Of a DNA stretch of 64,000 bases, positions 46,973 through 56,504 are shown in pieces. The stretch covers positions 310,001-374,000 of the forward strand of contig JAUJNX010000002.1 of assembly GCA_030447925.1 (NCBI GenBank), written 5' to 3'. The stretch comes from Egibacteraceae bacterium. GTDB lineage: Bacteria; Actinomycetota; Nitriliruptoria; Euzebyales; Egibacteraceae. The position numbers were made by a program, and so were the translations under genes. The notes beneath the pieces were generated by a model. That model had not been told where the DNA came from, ran no database searches, and saw only the letters and a program-made list of their open reading frames with translations. Numbering within the stretch: position 1 is the stretch's first letter; each line of letters opens with the position of its first letter.

Positions 46973-49692
46973 GGCCGGCCCGAGCGGTAGTGCCGCGCGA
47001 TCTCCGCGGCCGGCAGGGCGGTCTCGTAGAGCGCGACCTCGTCGAGATCGCCGCGGTAGTCGATGTAGTCGAACCCCCATCCCCCGACCAGGAGCGGGTC
47101 CGGGATGTCGGGCACGGACAGCGTGCTCACCGCGCTCCCCCGCTCCACGCCGTTGACGTAGACCCTCAGGGTGGTCCCGTCGTAGGTGCCCGCGACGTGC
47201 TGCCACACGTTGACGGCGAGGGGGGTGTTGGACACCGCCGCGTCGCGCGCACCGCCGCCCCGGCGCTCCAGACCCACGCCGTACTGGCCCTGGTGCCAGA
47301 AGCTGACGCCGTTGCGGGTCCCGAACCGGGGTTCCTTGTCCACCAGGGGGCGGTAGTCGCCGTCGACCAGCGTGGGACGGACCCAGAGCTCGAGGGTGAA
47401 GGGGGACCGTCCGGTCCGGTCGAACACGTCGCCCGCATCCACCCTGGACGGCAGGCCGCTGACCCCGACGGCGGTGTCGGTGTCACCGGTGAGGGCGCCC
47501 GTGCGGCCCAGCGTGACCGCGCCGCGGTAGGAGCCGTGCCGGGCGTTGCCGGAGGAGTCGGCGGCCCCAGGGTCGTCGAACCGGTAGTGCAGGAAGGGGC
47601 TGTCCGCCCGGACCGCCCCCGCGTAGCCCGTGGACGTGCGCGCGGCGTGGTGCGCGGTCACCCGGGTCGCGGGCAGCGCGGAGGTGTAGGCGGCCGCCTC
47701 GTCCAGGTCGCCTACGATCCCAGAGCTGGACGGGGCGGCCGGCCAGGTGGCCAGGTTGTCATGGCCGACGCGCACGTACCCGACGAAGGCCTCGCCACCC
47801 ACGACATCCGCGCGGCTGGCGGCCAACGCCCCGTCCACGTAGAGGGCCATGCCGGCGGGACCGACGGTCGCGACGACGTGGTGCCAGAGGCCGTCGTTGT
47901 ACCCGACGCTCACGCCGTTCTGCTGCCGGTTGGTCGCCACGGTCTGCGTCGCGACAGTGCTGCTGGCGGTCGTCCTGGTGTAGGTGCCCCAGACCAGCTG
48001 CCCGTCGTTGCGCAGGTACACGTGCCGGTCGTACCTGGTGCTGGTCCCGGTCCGCGCGTTGCTGAACCCGATCAGCCTGCCCCCGCTGGCGTAGCCGTTG
48101 GCGACGCGGAACCAGACCTCGAGGCTGAACGGGGACGGGTTGCTCAGCGTCGTCGGGCTCGACGACACGTAGGCGTTGGCCGTCCCGTCGAACCGGGCCG
48201 CGCCGTCGTCCTCGCCGGTGATCGCCCCTGGGGTGACCGGGAACGTCACACCTGACTGGTAGGTGCCGTTTCGGGCGTTGATGGACGAGTCCAGGGCGGT
48301 CCGGTTCGCGGCCTCCCCCAAGCGGTAGTACAAGAATGGGCCGCTGGCGCGCACCTCGTCGAAGTAGGGCAGGAACGCGGTCTCGGCGTAGAGGGCGGCC
48401 GCATACGGGCCGACCCGGACGACACCGCCGATCGGCGTGGAGGCGGTGCCGTAGACCAGTTGCCAGTCGCCGATGGGCAGGGCCACGTCGCCGGAGAAGG
48501 AACCGAGGGCGCCGAACGTCCCCACGAGCAGGGGCGCGGCGCAGGGGCTGCCCGCGACCGCCCCCGTGTCGACCGCGTACAGCGGCTGCCCCGCCCTGGC
48601 CGACTGCGCCTCCCGGGCACGGATCTGCAGGGTGCCGGCGTTGACCGTGCCGCTGCCCACCAGGCCGGGGGCCGGGGCGAGGGCGGTGCTGTTGACCACC
48701 CGGGTGCCTCCCGCCTCCACCCAGGTGGCAGCCTCCGGTTGGTTCGCCGCGCAGCCCGCCCACGTCGTCCAGCCACCCGTGTGCGGGAACAGGGTCCTGG
48801 TCGGGGTGCCGTCCGCCTGGGTCGCCCCGATCGTGCGCTGCGCGGTCCCGGCCCCCACCTCGGACAGCCGGTCGGTGGACGTCGCCGCGTTGGAGCGGGC
48901 GGTGACCACGATGCCGTTGGGGATCACCCCGCCGAACCGGCCTGCGACGGTCAGGTCCAGACCCACGCCGCGGTCGTAGGTGAACTGGCGCTTCGTCGTG
49001 GTGCGATCCTCAACGACGAGCGGCTCCTCGTATCCCGGAGTGGCCGCGTCCTGGTCGACGTGGCCGGGCTTGTCCACGGTCACGCGGTAGCTCGTGCCCG
49101 GTGGGACGTCGGAGAAGAACGCGCAGCCGATGCTCGTCGTGGGGACGACCCGCGACACGCCGGGGCCCGTGAGCGTGACGGTGACGCCGGCCACCGGGGC
49201 CGCGTCGCGGTCGACGACGGTGACGGCGACATGACCGAACCCGTTGCGGTAAGAGGCGACCGCCGGGGTCATGGCGGTGCTGGCCCGTACCGGGCCGCGC
49301 AGGCCCTGGCCCTCCCACCGGACGGTCACGTTCACCTGGAGGAAGCGCCGGCCCCGGCCGGTGGCGGAGTTCGCCAGGGCGGTGCAGGCCCGCGCCTCGG
49401 TGACGCCCTGCTCCCAGGTGGCGACCCGCGTGACATCGAACCGGGTGCCCTGCACGTCCTCCGTGTGGAAGACCGTGCCGTCGGTCAGCCGGTCGGCGGG
49501 GACCGCGCCGGCCAGGTCGATCTCCTGGCTGGCGAGGTTGGCCGCGATGGTGCGGTCGCGGCTGTCGGCGGTCACATCCAGGGCGGTGATGAGGCCCGCG
49601 GCGAGGCCGGTCATGACCACGCCGAGGATCGAGATCGCGACCAGCAGCTCGATCAGGGAGAAGCCGGCGTCGCCGTGCCCGCGCGGTGCCAC
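46969..49692 (-). CDS. Minor prepilin with two LamG domains (PilV-like adhesin), module 2
   Basis: A 907-residue prepilin. Leader RGHGDAG, mature FSLIELLVAISILGVVMTGL, then SRDRTIAANLASQEIDLAGA. The Cna-B/carboxypeptidase-like domain has SIGCAFFSDVPPGTSYRVTV. Two tandem LamG domains follow. The first (about residues 445-680) has PFLYYRLGEAANRTALDSSI, PFSLEVWFRVANGYASGGRL and LWHHVVATVGPAGMALYVDG. The second (about 690-907) has PFTLELWVRPTLVDGDYRPL and WQHVAGTYDGTTLRVYVNGV and closely resembles the single LamG of module 1. The product is thus the module 1 adhesin plus one extra LamG. It starts directly after the pilC stop. Confidence 0.86.
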   Translation of the reverse strand: MAPRGHGDAGFSLIELLVAISILGVVMTGLAAGLITALDVTADSRDRTIAANLASQEIDLAGAVPADRLTDGTVFHTEDVQGTRFDVTRVATWEQGVTEARACTALANSATGRGRRFLQVNVTVRWEGQGLRGPVRASTAMTPAVASYRNGFGHVAVTVVDRDAAPVAGVTVTLTGPGVSRVVPTTSIGCAFFSDVPPGTSYRVTVDKPGHVDQDAATPGYEEPLVVEDRTTTKRQFTYDRGVGLDLTVAGRFGGVIPNGIVVTARSNAATSTDRLSEVGAGTAQRTIGATQADGTPTRTLFPHTGGWTTWAGCAANQPEAATWVEAGGTRVVNSTALAPAPGLVGSGTVNAGTLQIRAREAQSARAGQPLYAVDTGAVAGSPCAAPLLVGTFGALGSFSGDVALPIGDWQLVYGTASTPIGGVVRVGPYAAALYAETAFLPYFDEVRASGPFLYYRLGEAANRTALDSSINARNGTYQSGVTFPVTPGAITGEDDGAARFDGTANAYVSSSPTTLSNPSPFSLEVWFRVANGYASGGRLIGFSNARTGTSTRYDRHVYLRNDGQLVWGTYTRTTASSTVATQTVATNRQQNGVSVGYNDGLWHHVVATVGPAGMALYVDGALAASRADVVGGEAFVGYVRVGHDNLATWPAAPSSSGIVGDLDEAAAYTSALPATRVTAHHAARTSTGYAGAVRADSPFLHYRFDDPGAADSSGNARHGSYRGAVTLGRTGALTGDTDTAVGVSGLPSRVDAGDVFDRTGRSPFTLELWVRPTLVDGDYRPLVDKEPRFGTRNGVSFWHQGQYGVGLERRGGGARDAAVSNTPLAVNVWQHVAGTYDGTTLRVYVNGVERGSAVSTLSVPDIPDPLLVGGWGFDYIDYRGDLDEVALYETALPAAEIARHYRSGRP

Positions 49693-50919
49693 CTACTGGA
49701 CCAGGTCGAAGATCTTGAACATCGGCATGTACAGCGCGATGACCATGGCGCCCACGATGCTGGCCAGGACCACGATCATCAGGGGCTCCAGGGCGGCGGT
49801 CAGCGACTCGGTCGCCGCCGTCACCTCCTGGTCGTAGAAGTCGGAGATCTTGGCGAGCATGTCGTCCATCGCGCCGGTCTCCTCGCCCACCGCCATCATC
49901 TGCACGACCATCGGGGGGAAGACCGGGTGGGCGGCGAGCGGGGCCGCGACCGCCTCGCCCTCCTTGACGCTCTCGCGCACGTCGTCGACGGCGTTGCTGA
50001 TGACGCCGTTGTTGACGGTCTCGGCGGTGATCTCCAGCGCAGACAGGATCGGCACGCCGGCCTTGAGCAGGATGCCGAAGTTGCGCGCGAAGCGGCTGAT
50101 CGCGACCTTGTGGAACAGGGGCCCGAACACCGGCGCCTTGAGCTTCAGCCGGTCCAGCTGGAACTGGAACGCGGGGACCCGCTTGGCGCGGCGGAAGCCC
50201 TGCACGACCGCGACGGGCACCAGCAGCAACGCCCACCAGTACCCGCGCACGGCGGCGGACATGGCGAGCATGATCTTGGTCGGCAGGGGCAGCTCGCCGC
50301 CCAGCGACTCGAACATCCCCACGAAGGTGGGGACGATGAAGATCAGCATCACCACGGTGAGGATCACGGCCAGGACGAGCACGACGACCGGATAGGTCAT
50401 CGCCGACTTGATCTTGCGGCGCAGCGCCAGGTCGCTCTCCAGCGTGTCGGCGATGCGCAGCAGGACCGAGTCGAGCAGGCCCGCGGTCTCGCCCGCCTTG
50501 ACCATGGCGAGGTACAGCTTGGGGAACTGGCGGTGCTTCGCCATCGCCGTGGACAGCGACGCGCCCTCCTGCACGTCGGCGCGGACGACGTTGAGGATCT
50601 CGGCGAGCTTCTTGTTGTCGGTCTGCTCCGCCAGGATGTTCAGCGCGCGCAGGAGCGACAGGCCGGAGTTGATCATGGTCGCGAACTGCCGCGAGAAGAT
50701 CGACAGGTCGGCCAGGCCGACCTTCTCCCCAAGACCGGGGATCTTCACCTCCCGGTTCAGGCCGGCGGCGCTCCCCGCCGCGACCTCGACGGGGACGAAG
50801 CCCTGCTGGCGAAGCTGCTGGTAGGCCGCCCGCTCGGTGGGGGCGTCCAGGGTGCCGGTCTTGGTCTTGCCCTCGGCGTCGCGGGCGGTGTAGCGGTAGG
50901 TGCTGACGGTCGCGGACAT
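49693..50919 (-). CDS. pilC: Type IV pilus inner-membrane platform protein PilC
   Basis: A 408-residue polytopic membrane protein with two GspF/T2SSF domains. The cytoplasmic N-terminus contains YRYTARDAEGKTKTGTLDAP; the first GspF repeat has LSIFSRQFATMINSGLSLLR and KAGETAGLLDSVLLRIADTL, then spans VVVLVLAVILTVVMLIFIVP. The second repeat has ARNFGILLKAGVPILSALEI and GEETGAMDDMLAKISDFYDQ with the C-terminal span EPLMIVVLASIVGAMVIALY. It links the motors to the growing fibre. It lies ten bases after pilT and abuts the LamG prepilin gene. Confidence 0.96.
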   Translation of the reverse strand: MSATVSTYRYTARDAEGKTKTGTLDAPTERAAYQQLRQQGFVPVEVAAGSAAGLNREVKIPGLGEKVGLADLSIFSRQFATMINSGLSLLRALNILAEQTDNKKLAEILNVVRADVQEGASLSTAMAKHRQFPKLYLAMVKAGETAGLLDSVLLRIADTLESDLALRRKIKSAMTYPVVVLVLAVILTVVMLIFIVPTFVGMFESLGGELPLPTKIMLAMSAAVRGYWWALLLVPVAVVQGFRRAKRVPAFQFQLDRLKLKAPVFGPLFHKVAISRFARNFGILLKAGVPILSALEITAETVNNGVISNAVDDVRESVKEGEAVAAPLAAHPVFPPMVVQMMAVGEETGAMDDMLAKISDFYDQEVTAATESLTAALEPLMIVVLASIVGAMVIALYMPMFKIFDLVQ

Positions 50920-50929
50920 GCGCGTGCTC

Positions 50930-52423
<1,494 letters not shown>

Positions 52424-52428
52424 CTGCT

Positions 52429-52471
52429 CCCCTGGTGCAGCGCGGGCCGAGGCGCCCGCCTGTCCCAGGGG
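52429..52471 (-). promoter_or_regulatory. Leader hairpin overlapping the pilT Shine-Dalgarno
   Basis: In the 94-base gap upstream of pilT, CCCCTGG pairs perfectly with CCAGGGG, with an inner GGGC/GCCC stem. The 3' arm includes most of the AGGGGAG Shine-Dalgarno, so folding would hide the ribosome site. Nothing else is recognised in the gap. Confidence 0.45.
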
Positions 52472-52517
52472 TTTCGGAGTGGCGGCGACCGCACTTGAGC
52501 GGCCGCCGTCGGTGGTG

Positions 52518-53990
52518 TCAGGTGTTCTTGCGGACGTCGATCAGGCGGCCCAGGAGACCGCGGCCGGCCTCCTCCTGCCGGTTGGCCCGGCCCCAGCCGT
52601 TGTCGCGGTCGTCCTCCGGCGCGGGAGCCGGCTGGCCCTGGCCCTGGCCCTGCGGCTTCGGCCGGTTGCGGAAGTGGACCGTGGAGACCTCGCCGCTGAT
52701 GCCGAGCGCGGCGAGCTCGCGGGCCACCGCGACCTCGGCCGGGTCCATGTCCTCGCGGCGGGCGGGGGCGCGGTCGTCGGGGCGCTGCTCCTCGGGGAGC
52801 TCGGCCTCGACCTCGTCGTCCTCGTAGTACTCGTAGTCGTCGTCCTCGTCGTCGACGACCTCCAGCTCGCTGCGCGGCGGGTCGAGGTCGTCGTCGTCCT
52901 CGTCGGCGTAGCGCATGGTGGCCGCCGGGGTCTCCACGACCGTGGGCAGCTCGTCGAGCACCACCCCGTCGCGGGCCGGGCGGCCCAGCCCGGCCTCTTG
53001 CGCCGAGCGGTCGGGAGCGCCGTCCTGCGCCGGCCGGACCGGCACGGCCTGCAGCCCGTCGCGGGCGCGCTGGTCGCCGTTGTCCCCCGCCAGGACCAGC
53101 GGCGCCCCGTCGCGGGCGGGCCGGTCGCTGCGGACGGTGTCGTCCGACCCGCTGCCGGAGAGCCCGACCAGGGGCGAGCCCGGTGCGCCCAGCTCGCGCT
53201 CCTCCAGCCGCCGCAGCAGGTCGTGGCGCGCCACCAGCTCCGCGATGCCGGTGCGGGTGCCGCTGGCGGGGTCCTCGACCTCGATGAGACCGGACGCGAC
53301 CAGCCCGGCGATGCCCTGGCAGGTCGCGTACTCCCCCAGACCGGTGAGGTCGACCAGGTCGCGGACCGTCCGCCGCCCGTCGACCAGGGTGAGCAGCTGC
53401 CACTGGTCGGCGTCCATCGAGATGGTGCCGGTGTCCGACGGCATCTGCGGCGCCAGGGTCACGATCGCCGCGGGCGACACGACGTGCTCCTGGATCTTGG
53501 GCCACTCGTGCAGACGGCGGGTGCCCTCGGCCACCACCTCGCCCGTGGGGACGGTGAAGCGCACCGTTTCCGTCTCGTCGGCGCCCTCGTCGCGGACGTC
53601 GAAGGTGAACGTGCCCTCCTCCAGGCGCATCAGCTCGAAGACCGCGTCCTGGATCTGCTCGCGCAGGAGCTGGTCGAACGCCTTGTCGTCGAGGACGCCG
53701 CCTTCGAGCAGCACGCGCGACAGCGCCGGGGCCCCGCCGCGCTGCGCGGCGACCACGGTGCGCAGCTGCGAGTCGGTGACCATGCCCCCCCGCAGGAGCC
53801 GCCCCGCCAGGGGCATGTGGCGGGAGTCCGACACCGCGTAGGCGATCTCCCCGCGCAGGAACTCCACCCGCCCGTCGGCCGGACCGGTGCTGATGTGCAG
53901 CACCCCGGTCTTCTCGGTCAGCGTGAGGAGCTGGAAGACGTCCGAGAGACGGAACGCGTCGAGACTTCCTGAGAGCATCATCCCACCCAT
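52518..53990 (-). CDS. DUF4388 (PATAN-like) protein with acidic linker
   Basis: A 490-residue cytosolic protein heading the pilus gene string. The N-terminus MLSGSLDAFRLSDVFQLLTL with TEKTGVLHISTGPADGRVEF is the DUF4388/PATAN domain seen in bacterial regulators near motility genes. A wHTH-like middle (WQLLTLVDGRRTVRDLVDLT) follows. Then come a low-complexity stretch with repeated RPARDG units and a very acidic linker around residues 370-410 (DEDDDDLDPP; DDEDDDYEYYEDDEVEAELP). The basic C-terminus ends LGRLIDVRKNT. Start ATG 53990, or the ATG pair four codons in after GGGTGGG. Probably a scaffold or regulator of PilT/PilC; function is inferred. Confidence 0.75.
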   Translation of the reverse strand: MGGMMLSGSLDAFRLSDVFQLLTLTEKTGVLHISTGPADGRVEFLRGEIAYAVSDSRHMPLAGRLLRGGMVTDSQLRTVVAAQRGGAPALSRVLLEGGVLDDKAFDQLLREQIQDAVFELMRLEEGTFTFDVRDEGADETETVRFTVPTGEVVAEGTRRLHEWPKIQEHVVSPAAIVTLAPQMPSDTGTISMDADQWQLLTLVDGRRTVRDLVDLTGLGEYATCQGIAGLVASGLIEVEDPASGTRTGIAELVARHDLLRRLEERELGAPGSPLVGLSGSGSDDTVRSDRPARDGAPLVLAGDNGDQRARDGLQAVPVRPAQDGAPDRSAQEAGLGRPARDGVVLDELPTVVETPAATMRYADEDDDDLDPPRSELEVVDDEDDDYEYYEDDEVEAELPEEQRPDDRAPARREDMDPAEVAVARELAALGISGEVSTVHFRNRPKPQGQGQGQPAPAPEDDRDNGWGRANRQEEAGRGLLGRLIDVRKNT

Positions 53991-54107
53991 TCAACGGTCG
54001 GGTTCCCCAGCCTGCGGGTGATCTGGGCTCGGCGATTCTGCACCGCCATGACCGGACGTACAGGGGAGAAATCGCTCGCACCCGGACGAGGTGGAGGAGA
54101 TCGGCGC

Positions 54108-54935
54108 TCAGGTTTTTCTTGGGAGCGCGGCGTCGGCCGCTTGCGACATCGCTAGGAGGGGAGCACGGACGCCCGTCCAGCGCTCGAACGACAGGGCCGC
54201 CTGGGCGAGCAGCAGCGCCCGCCCGTCGACCGCCCGCGCGCCGGCCGCGGCCGCCGCGCGCAGGAACGGGGTGGGCTCCGGGCCGTAGACCAGGTCGAGG
54301 GCGACCTGCCCCGGACCCAGGTGCAGGAAGCGGTCGGGGACCTGCTCGCCGTGCAGCCCCAGCGGGGTCGCGTTGACCACCAGGCGCGGATCCGGCGCCG
54401 GGCCGAGCTCGCCGCCCGCGTCGCGACGACGCGCCCCCACCGCCGCCGCCGCCTCCGCCCGCCGGGCGACGACCTCGACGCGGGCGCCGGCCCGCCCCAG
54501 CGCCACCGCCGCGGCCAGCGCCGCGCCGCCGGCGCCGAACAGCACCAGCCGCTCGCCCGGGCGCAGCCCGACGTCGTCCAGGACCCGGGCCAGGCCCCCG
54601 ACGTCGGTGTTGTCGGCGGCCAGCGCGCCGCCCTCCCAGGTGAGGGTGTTGGCCGCACCGGCCTGGCGCGCGTCCTCCCCGACGGTGTCGGCCAGGGCCA
54701 GGACCGCCTGCTTGTGGGGCACCGTCACGTTCGCCCCCAGCGCACCCAGCGCCCCCAGCCCGCGGACGGCGTCGGCCAGGCGCACCCGCGGCACCGCGAA
54801 CGCCAGGTAGGCCAGGTCCAGGCCGGTCGCGGCGAACGCCGCCGCGTGGATCTGCGGCGACACGCTGTGCGCGACCGGCTCGCCGAGCAGCCCGACCAGC
54901 CGGGTCGTCGCGCGGTGCGCGGGGTGCGGGGTCAG
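54108..54935 (-). CDS. aroE: Shikimate 5-dehydrogenase (no canonical start)
   Basis: Fourth step of the shikimate pathway, NADP-dependent. TRLVGLLGEPVAHSVSPQIH begins the shikimate-binding domain; NVTVPHKQAVLALAD carries the catalytic Lys; AANTLTWEGGALAADNTDVG the second substrate motif; VLFGAGGAALAAAVALGRAG the NADP motif; and LVVNATPLGL the nucleotide domain. About 275 residues to TGA 54108. The frame has no ATG, GTG or TTG near the N-terminus: the nearest plausible initiators are the CTG codons at 54938 and 54935, the latter overlapping the mltG stop TGA. A rare CTG start or a base error is implied. A 117-base gap to the DUF4388 gene holds no recognised element. Confidence 0.88.
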   Translation of the reverse strand: MTPHPAHRATTRLVGLLGEPVAHSVSPQIHAAAFAATGLDLAYLAFAVPRVRLADAVRGLGALGALGANVTVPHKQAVLALADTVGEDARQAGAANTLTWEGGALAADNTDVGGLARVLDDVGLRPGERLVLFGAGGAALAAAVALGRAGARVEVVARRAEAAAAVGARRRDAGGELGPAPDPRLVVNATPLGLHGEQVPDRFLHLGPGQVALDLVYGPEPTPFLRAAAAAGARAVDGRALLLAQAALSFERWTGVRAPLLAMSQAADAALPRKT

Positions 54936-55990
54936 CAGAAGGTCTCGCCGGCGCGGAACCGGGCCACGTTCGCCGCGTGCTGCTCGTTGGTCTCGGCGAA
55001 CGCGTGCCGCCCGTTGGCCGGATCGCACACCACGTAGTAGAGGTAGGAGGTCGCCTGCGGGGCCGCCGCGGCCTGGATCGCCGCCTGGCCGGCGCCCGCG
55101 ATCGGCGTCGGCGGCAGGATCTCCCCGCTGTCGGCGTAGGTGTTCCACGGCGAGGCGATCTCGAGGTCCTCGTTGAGGACCCGGTCGGCGTCGGAGGCGT
55201 TGGCGTACAGCACGGTCGCGTCGACCTGGAGCAGCCGGTCGTTGGCGATGCGGTTGCGGATCACCGAGCTGATGGTCGGCTGCTCCTCGGGCACCCGCGC
55301 CTCGCGCTCGATCAGCGACGCGATCGTCAGCACCTGGTAGGGGGTCAGCTCCGGCGGGACGGCGACCCCCGCCATCACCTCCTGGGTGCGCGCGACCAGC
55401 TCCTCCAGCACGCTGACGGGGTCCTGGTCCTGGCGGAACTCGTAGGTGTCGGGGAACAGCAGCCCCTCGTAGGGGGTGAGGCCCGGGTACGGCTGCTCGG
55501 CCGGCAGTTGGTCGACGGGCGGCGCCCACGCCGGGCGCGTCGTCTGCGGCAGCGCGCCGCGCAGGAGGTCGACCGTGAGGGTGCTGCCTTCCGCGGTGGC
55601 GATCCGGTCCAGGGTCTGCGCCACGGTCAGGCCCTCGGGGATCGTGACCGTGAAGGTCGGCACCGCGGGGGGCGCCGCCGACAGGACCGCGAGGATCTGG
55701 TCGGTGTCCATGCCCGGCGTCAGCTGGTAGGTCCCCGGCCGGATGCGTGCGGAGCGGTCGTCGAAGCGGGCCGCGAGGCGGAACCCCAGCGACGACTCGA
55801 CGACGCCCTGCTCGGCCAGGATGTCGGCCACGGTGTTGGTGCCGACACCCTCCGGCACGACGACCGTGACGGGTGCGCCCCCCTGCTCCGCGGCCGACCC
55901 CGACCGCAGGAACAGCAGCCCTCCGGCGAACCCGGCGCCCAGCAGCACCAGGACGACGAGGAAGCCCATCGAGCTCCTCGACAGCGCCAC
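54932..55990 (-). CDS. mltG: Endolytic murein transglycosylase MltG
   Basis: Membrane-anchored enzyme that cleaves nascent glycan strands and so terminates elongation. The 352-residue protein has an N-terminal span (MGFLVVLVLLGAGFAGGLLF), a LysM-like domain (VVVPEGVGTNTVADILAEQG) and the YceG catalytic domain. The catalytic Glu lies in LTIASLIEREARVPEEQPTI, followed by VIRNRIANDRLLQVDATVLY, SPWNTYADSGEILPPTPIAG and YYVVCDPANGRHAFAETNEQ. Adjacent to ruvX and aroE as usual in Actinobacteria. Confidence 0.95.
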   Translation of the reverse strand: MALSRSSMGFLVVLVLLGAGFAGGLLFLRSGSAAEQGGAPVTVVVPEGVGTNTVADILAEQGVVESSLGFRLAARFDDRSARIRPGTYQLTPGMDTDQILAVLSAAPPAVPTFTVTIPEGLTVAQTLDRIATAEGSTLTVDLLRGALPQTTRPAWAPPVDQLPAEQPYPGLTPYEGLLFPDTYEFRQDQDPVSVLEELVARTQEVMAGVAVPPELTPYQVLTIASLIEREARVPEEQPTISSVIRNRIANDRLLQVDATVLYANASDADRVLNEDLEIASPWNTYADSGEILPPTPIAGAGQAAIQAAAAPQATSYLYYVVCDPANGRHAFAETNEQHAANVARFRAGETFC

Positions 55991-56026
55991 AACCGGTCCC
56001 CTTTCCTGTCGGTCACGTCCTGCCGG

Positions 56027-56488
56027 TCACGTCCGGTGCGCGTCCAACCAGCCCTGCAGGATGATCGCCGCCGCGGTCCGGTCGCGCTGCCCGTCGCGGC
56101 CGCGGCGCCTGCTCCCGCGCCCCCCCGAGGCCGCGCGCAGCACCCGATCCGCCTCCACCGAGCTCAGCCGCTCGTCCCAGACCTCGACGGCCGCGCCCTG
56201 CTCCTCCAGCTCCCGCACGACCCTGCGGGCCAGGTCACTGCTGGCGGTCTCCCGCCCCGAGAGCGCCCGCGGCAGGCCCACGACGACAGCGTCGCACGCG
56301 TGCTCGGCGGCGGCACTGGCCACCCGGACGGCGACCGCCCGCCCCCACGTCGCGGGGTCGCGCGGCAGGCCGGTGTCGCGGTCCCGCGGCGCGTCGATGG
56401 TCAGGGTCGTCAGCGGCGTGGCGACCAGGCCGTCGGGGTCGCTGACGGCCAGACCGACGCGCGCCGTCCCGACGTCCACGCCCAGCAT
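56027..56488 (-). CDS. ruvX: Holliday junction resolvase-like / pre-16S rRNA nuclease YqgF
   Basis: RNase H-fold nuclease implicated in 16S rRNA 5'-end processing. The 153-residue product has MLGVDVGTARVGLAVSDPDG with the first catalytic Asp, AVVVGLPRALSGRETASSDL, VEVWDERLSSVEADRVLRAA with DERLSS, and RDRTAAAIILQGWLD with the last acidic ligand. The start is ATG 56488, or GTG 56494 two codons earlier; longer starts would enter alaS. Sits between alaS and mltG. Confidence 0.93.
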   Translation of the reverse strand: MLGVDVGTARVGLAVSDPDGLVATPLTTLTIDAPRDRDTGLPRDPATWGRAVAVRVASAAAEHACDAVVVGLPRALSGRETASSDLARRVVRELEEQGAAVEVWDERLSSVEADRVLRAASGGRGSRRRGRDGQRDRTAAAIILQGWLDAHRT

Positions 56489-56504
56489 GCGCACGCCCGG
56501 CCCG

